Source: a virus. Taken from it: DNA of 38,246 nt. Where the stretch lies: IMG/VR virus record IMGVR_UViG_3300021137_000046, positions 1 to 38,246 of that record; one strand, written 5' to 3'. Below, piece after piece: positions 38,179-38,246 of the stretch; within the stretch, counting starts at the first letter, position 1, and each line of letters opens with the position of its first letter. The notes below the pieces were generated by a model. That model saw only the letters and a program-made list of their open reading frames with translations, had not been told where the DNA came from and searched no databases. Made by a program: the position numbers and the translations under genes.

Positions 38179-38246
38179 TAATAGTGTAGTCCCCCTTTTA
38201 AGTAATTAAAAGGTAAACATTGCGTGAATTCAGAGAAAGTCTTAAT
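38179..38246 (+). other. group I intron 3, 5' end (cut by window)
   Basis: The predicted P1 pairs GGATT (38175-38179) with AGTCC (38088+100, i.e. 38188-38192), placing a U-G pair at T38178, the expected 5' splice site. P2 is CCTTTT/AAAAGG (38194-38213). Then GCGTGAATTCAGAGAAAGTC (38222 onward) is the typical P3/P4 5' segment of phage group I introns. The rest, including exon 3 and any endonuclease gene, lies beyond the right edge. Confidence 0.68.

Noticed and set aside
1-38246. Genome-wide recoding of TAG or TGA
   Set aside because: Several well-supported genes end in TAG (secreted protein, SSB, HNH) or TGA (sigma factor, DnaG-upstream genes, type-2 ligase overlap), so the two interrupted ORFs are local cases.

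Overview
This 38.2 kb window is part of an AT-rich tailed-phage genome, or a prophage or metagenome-assembled phage. All supportable genes lie on the + strand, mostly end to end, often with ATGA or TAATG overlaps and many under 100 codons. Three promoters fit the Bacteroidota pattern (TTTG or TTG, 20 nt, then a TAnnTTTG-like box). Starts generally lack Shine-Dalgarno sequences, and the lipoprotein and secreted-protein signals look like those of Bacteroidota. The host is therefore inferred to be a Bacteroidota bacterium. No virion structural gene is present.

Region 1 (1-8.4 kb) is an accessory region of small proteins: zinc ribbons, one- and two-helix membrane peptides, a lipoprotein, a secreted protein and an ECF-type sigma factor. 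Between them lie several RNA hairpins closed by long helices, and a 21-copy GGTCAN hexamer array that encodes a Ser-Gly/Arg/Trp repeat peptide.

Region 2 (8.4-9.15 kb) is an RNA module: a complete tmRNA (G3-U70 acceptor, T arm, long P2 helix, two pseudoknots, 28-codon tag reading frame) followed by tRNA-Arg(UCU) and a terminator. The tag is long and ends in Glu-Val-Ala instead of Leu-Ala-Ala.

Region 3 (9.4-25.2 kb) holds DNA metabolism: a four-module SH3-like protein, a ParB-fold protein, an HNH nuclease, a family B DNA polymerase with 3'-5' exonuclease, endonuclease VII, a DnaB-like helicase, a Sak4-like recombination ATPase, an SSB with an acidic tail, and a primase with a degenerate TOPRIM domain. 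A one-gene AP2-domain cassette sits between 22-bp direct repeats just after the helicase.

Region 4 (about 26-38.2 kb) is a ligase cluster: two amidoligases of different glutamine-synthetase-fold families, an ATP-grasp ligase, a class I and a class II glutamine amidotransferase, and several unknown partners. It resembles the predicted peptide-bond-forming clusters of phiEco32-like phages, whose product is unknown. Together the genes could supply ammonia, activate carboxylates and form amide bonds.

Both amidoligase genes are split by group I introns. Intron 1 carries a LAGLIDADG endonuclease gene and intron 2 an HNH endonuclease gene, each behind a near-identical promoter. A third intron begins only about 61 nt after the second and runs off the right edge. 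Splicing restores the E-x-R/K strand of the ligase fold in both proteins. Several genes are damaged or recoded: an A9-tract frameshift, an in-frame TGA, an in-frame TAG, and a class II amidotransferase that lacks the usual Met-Cys start.
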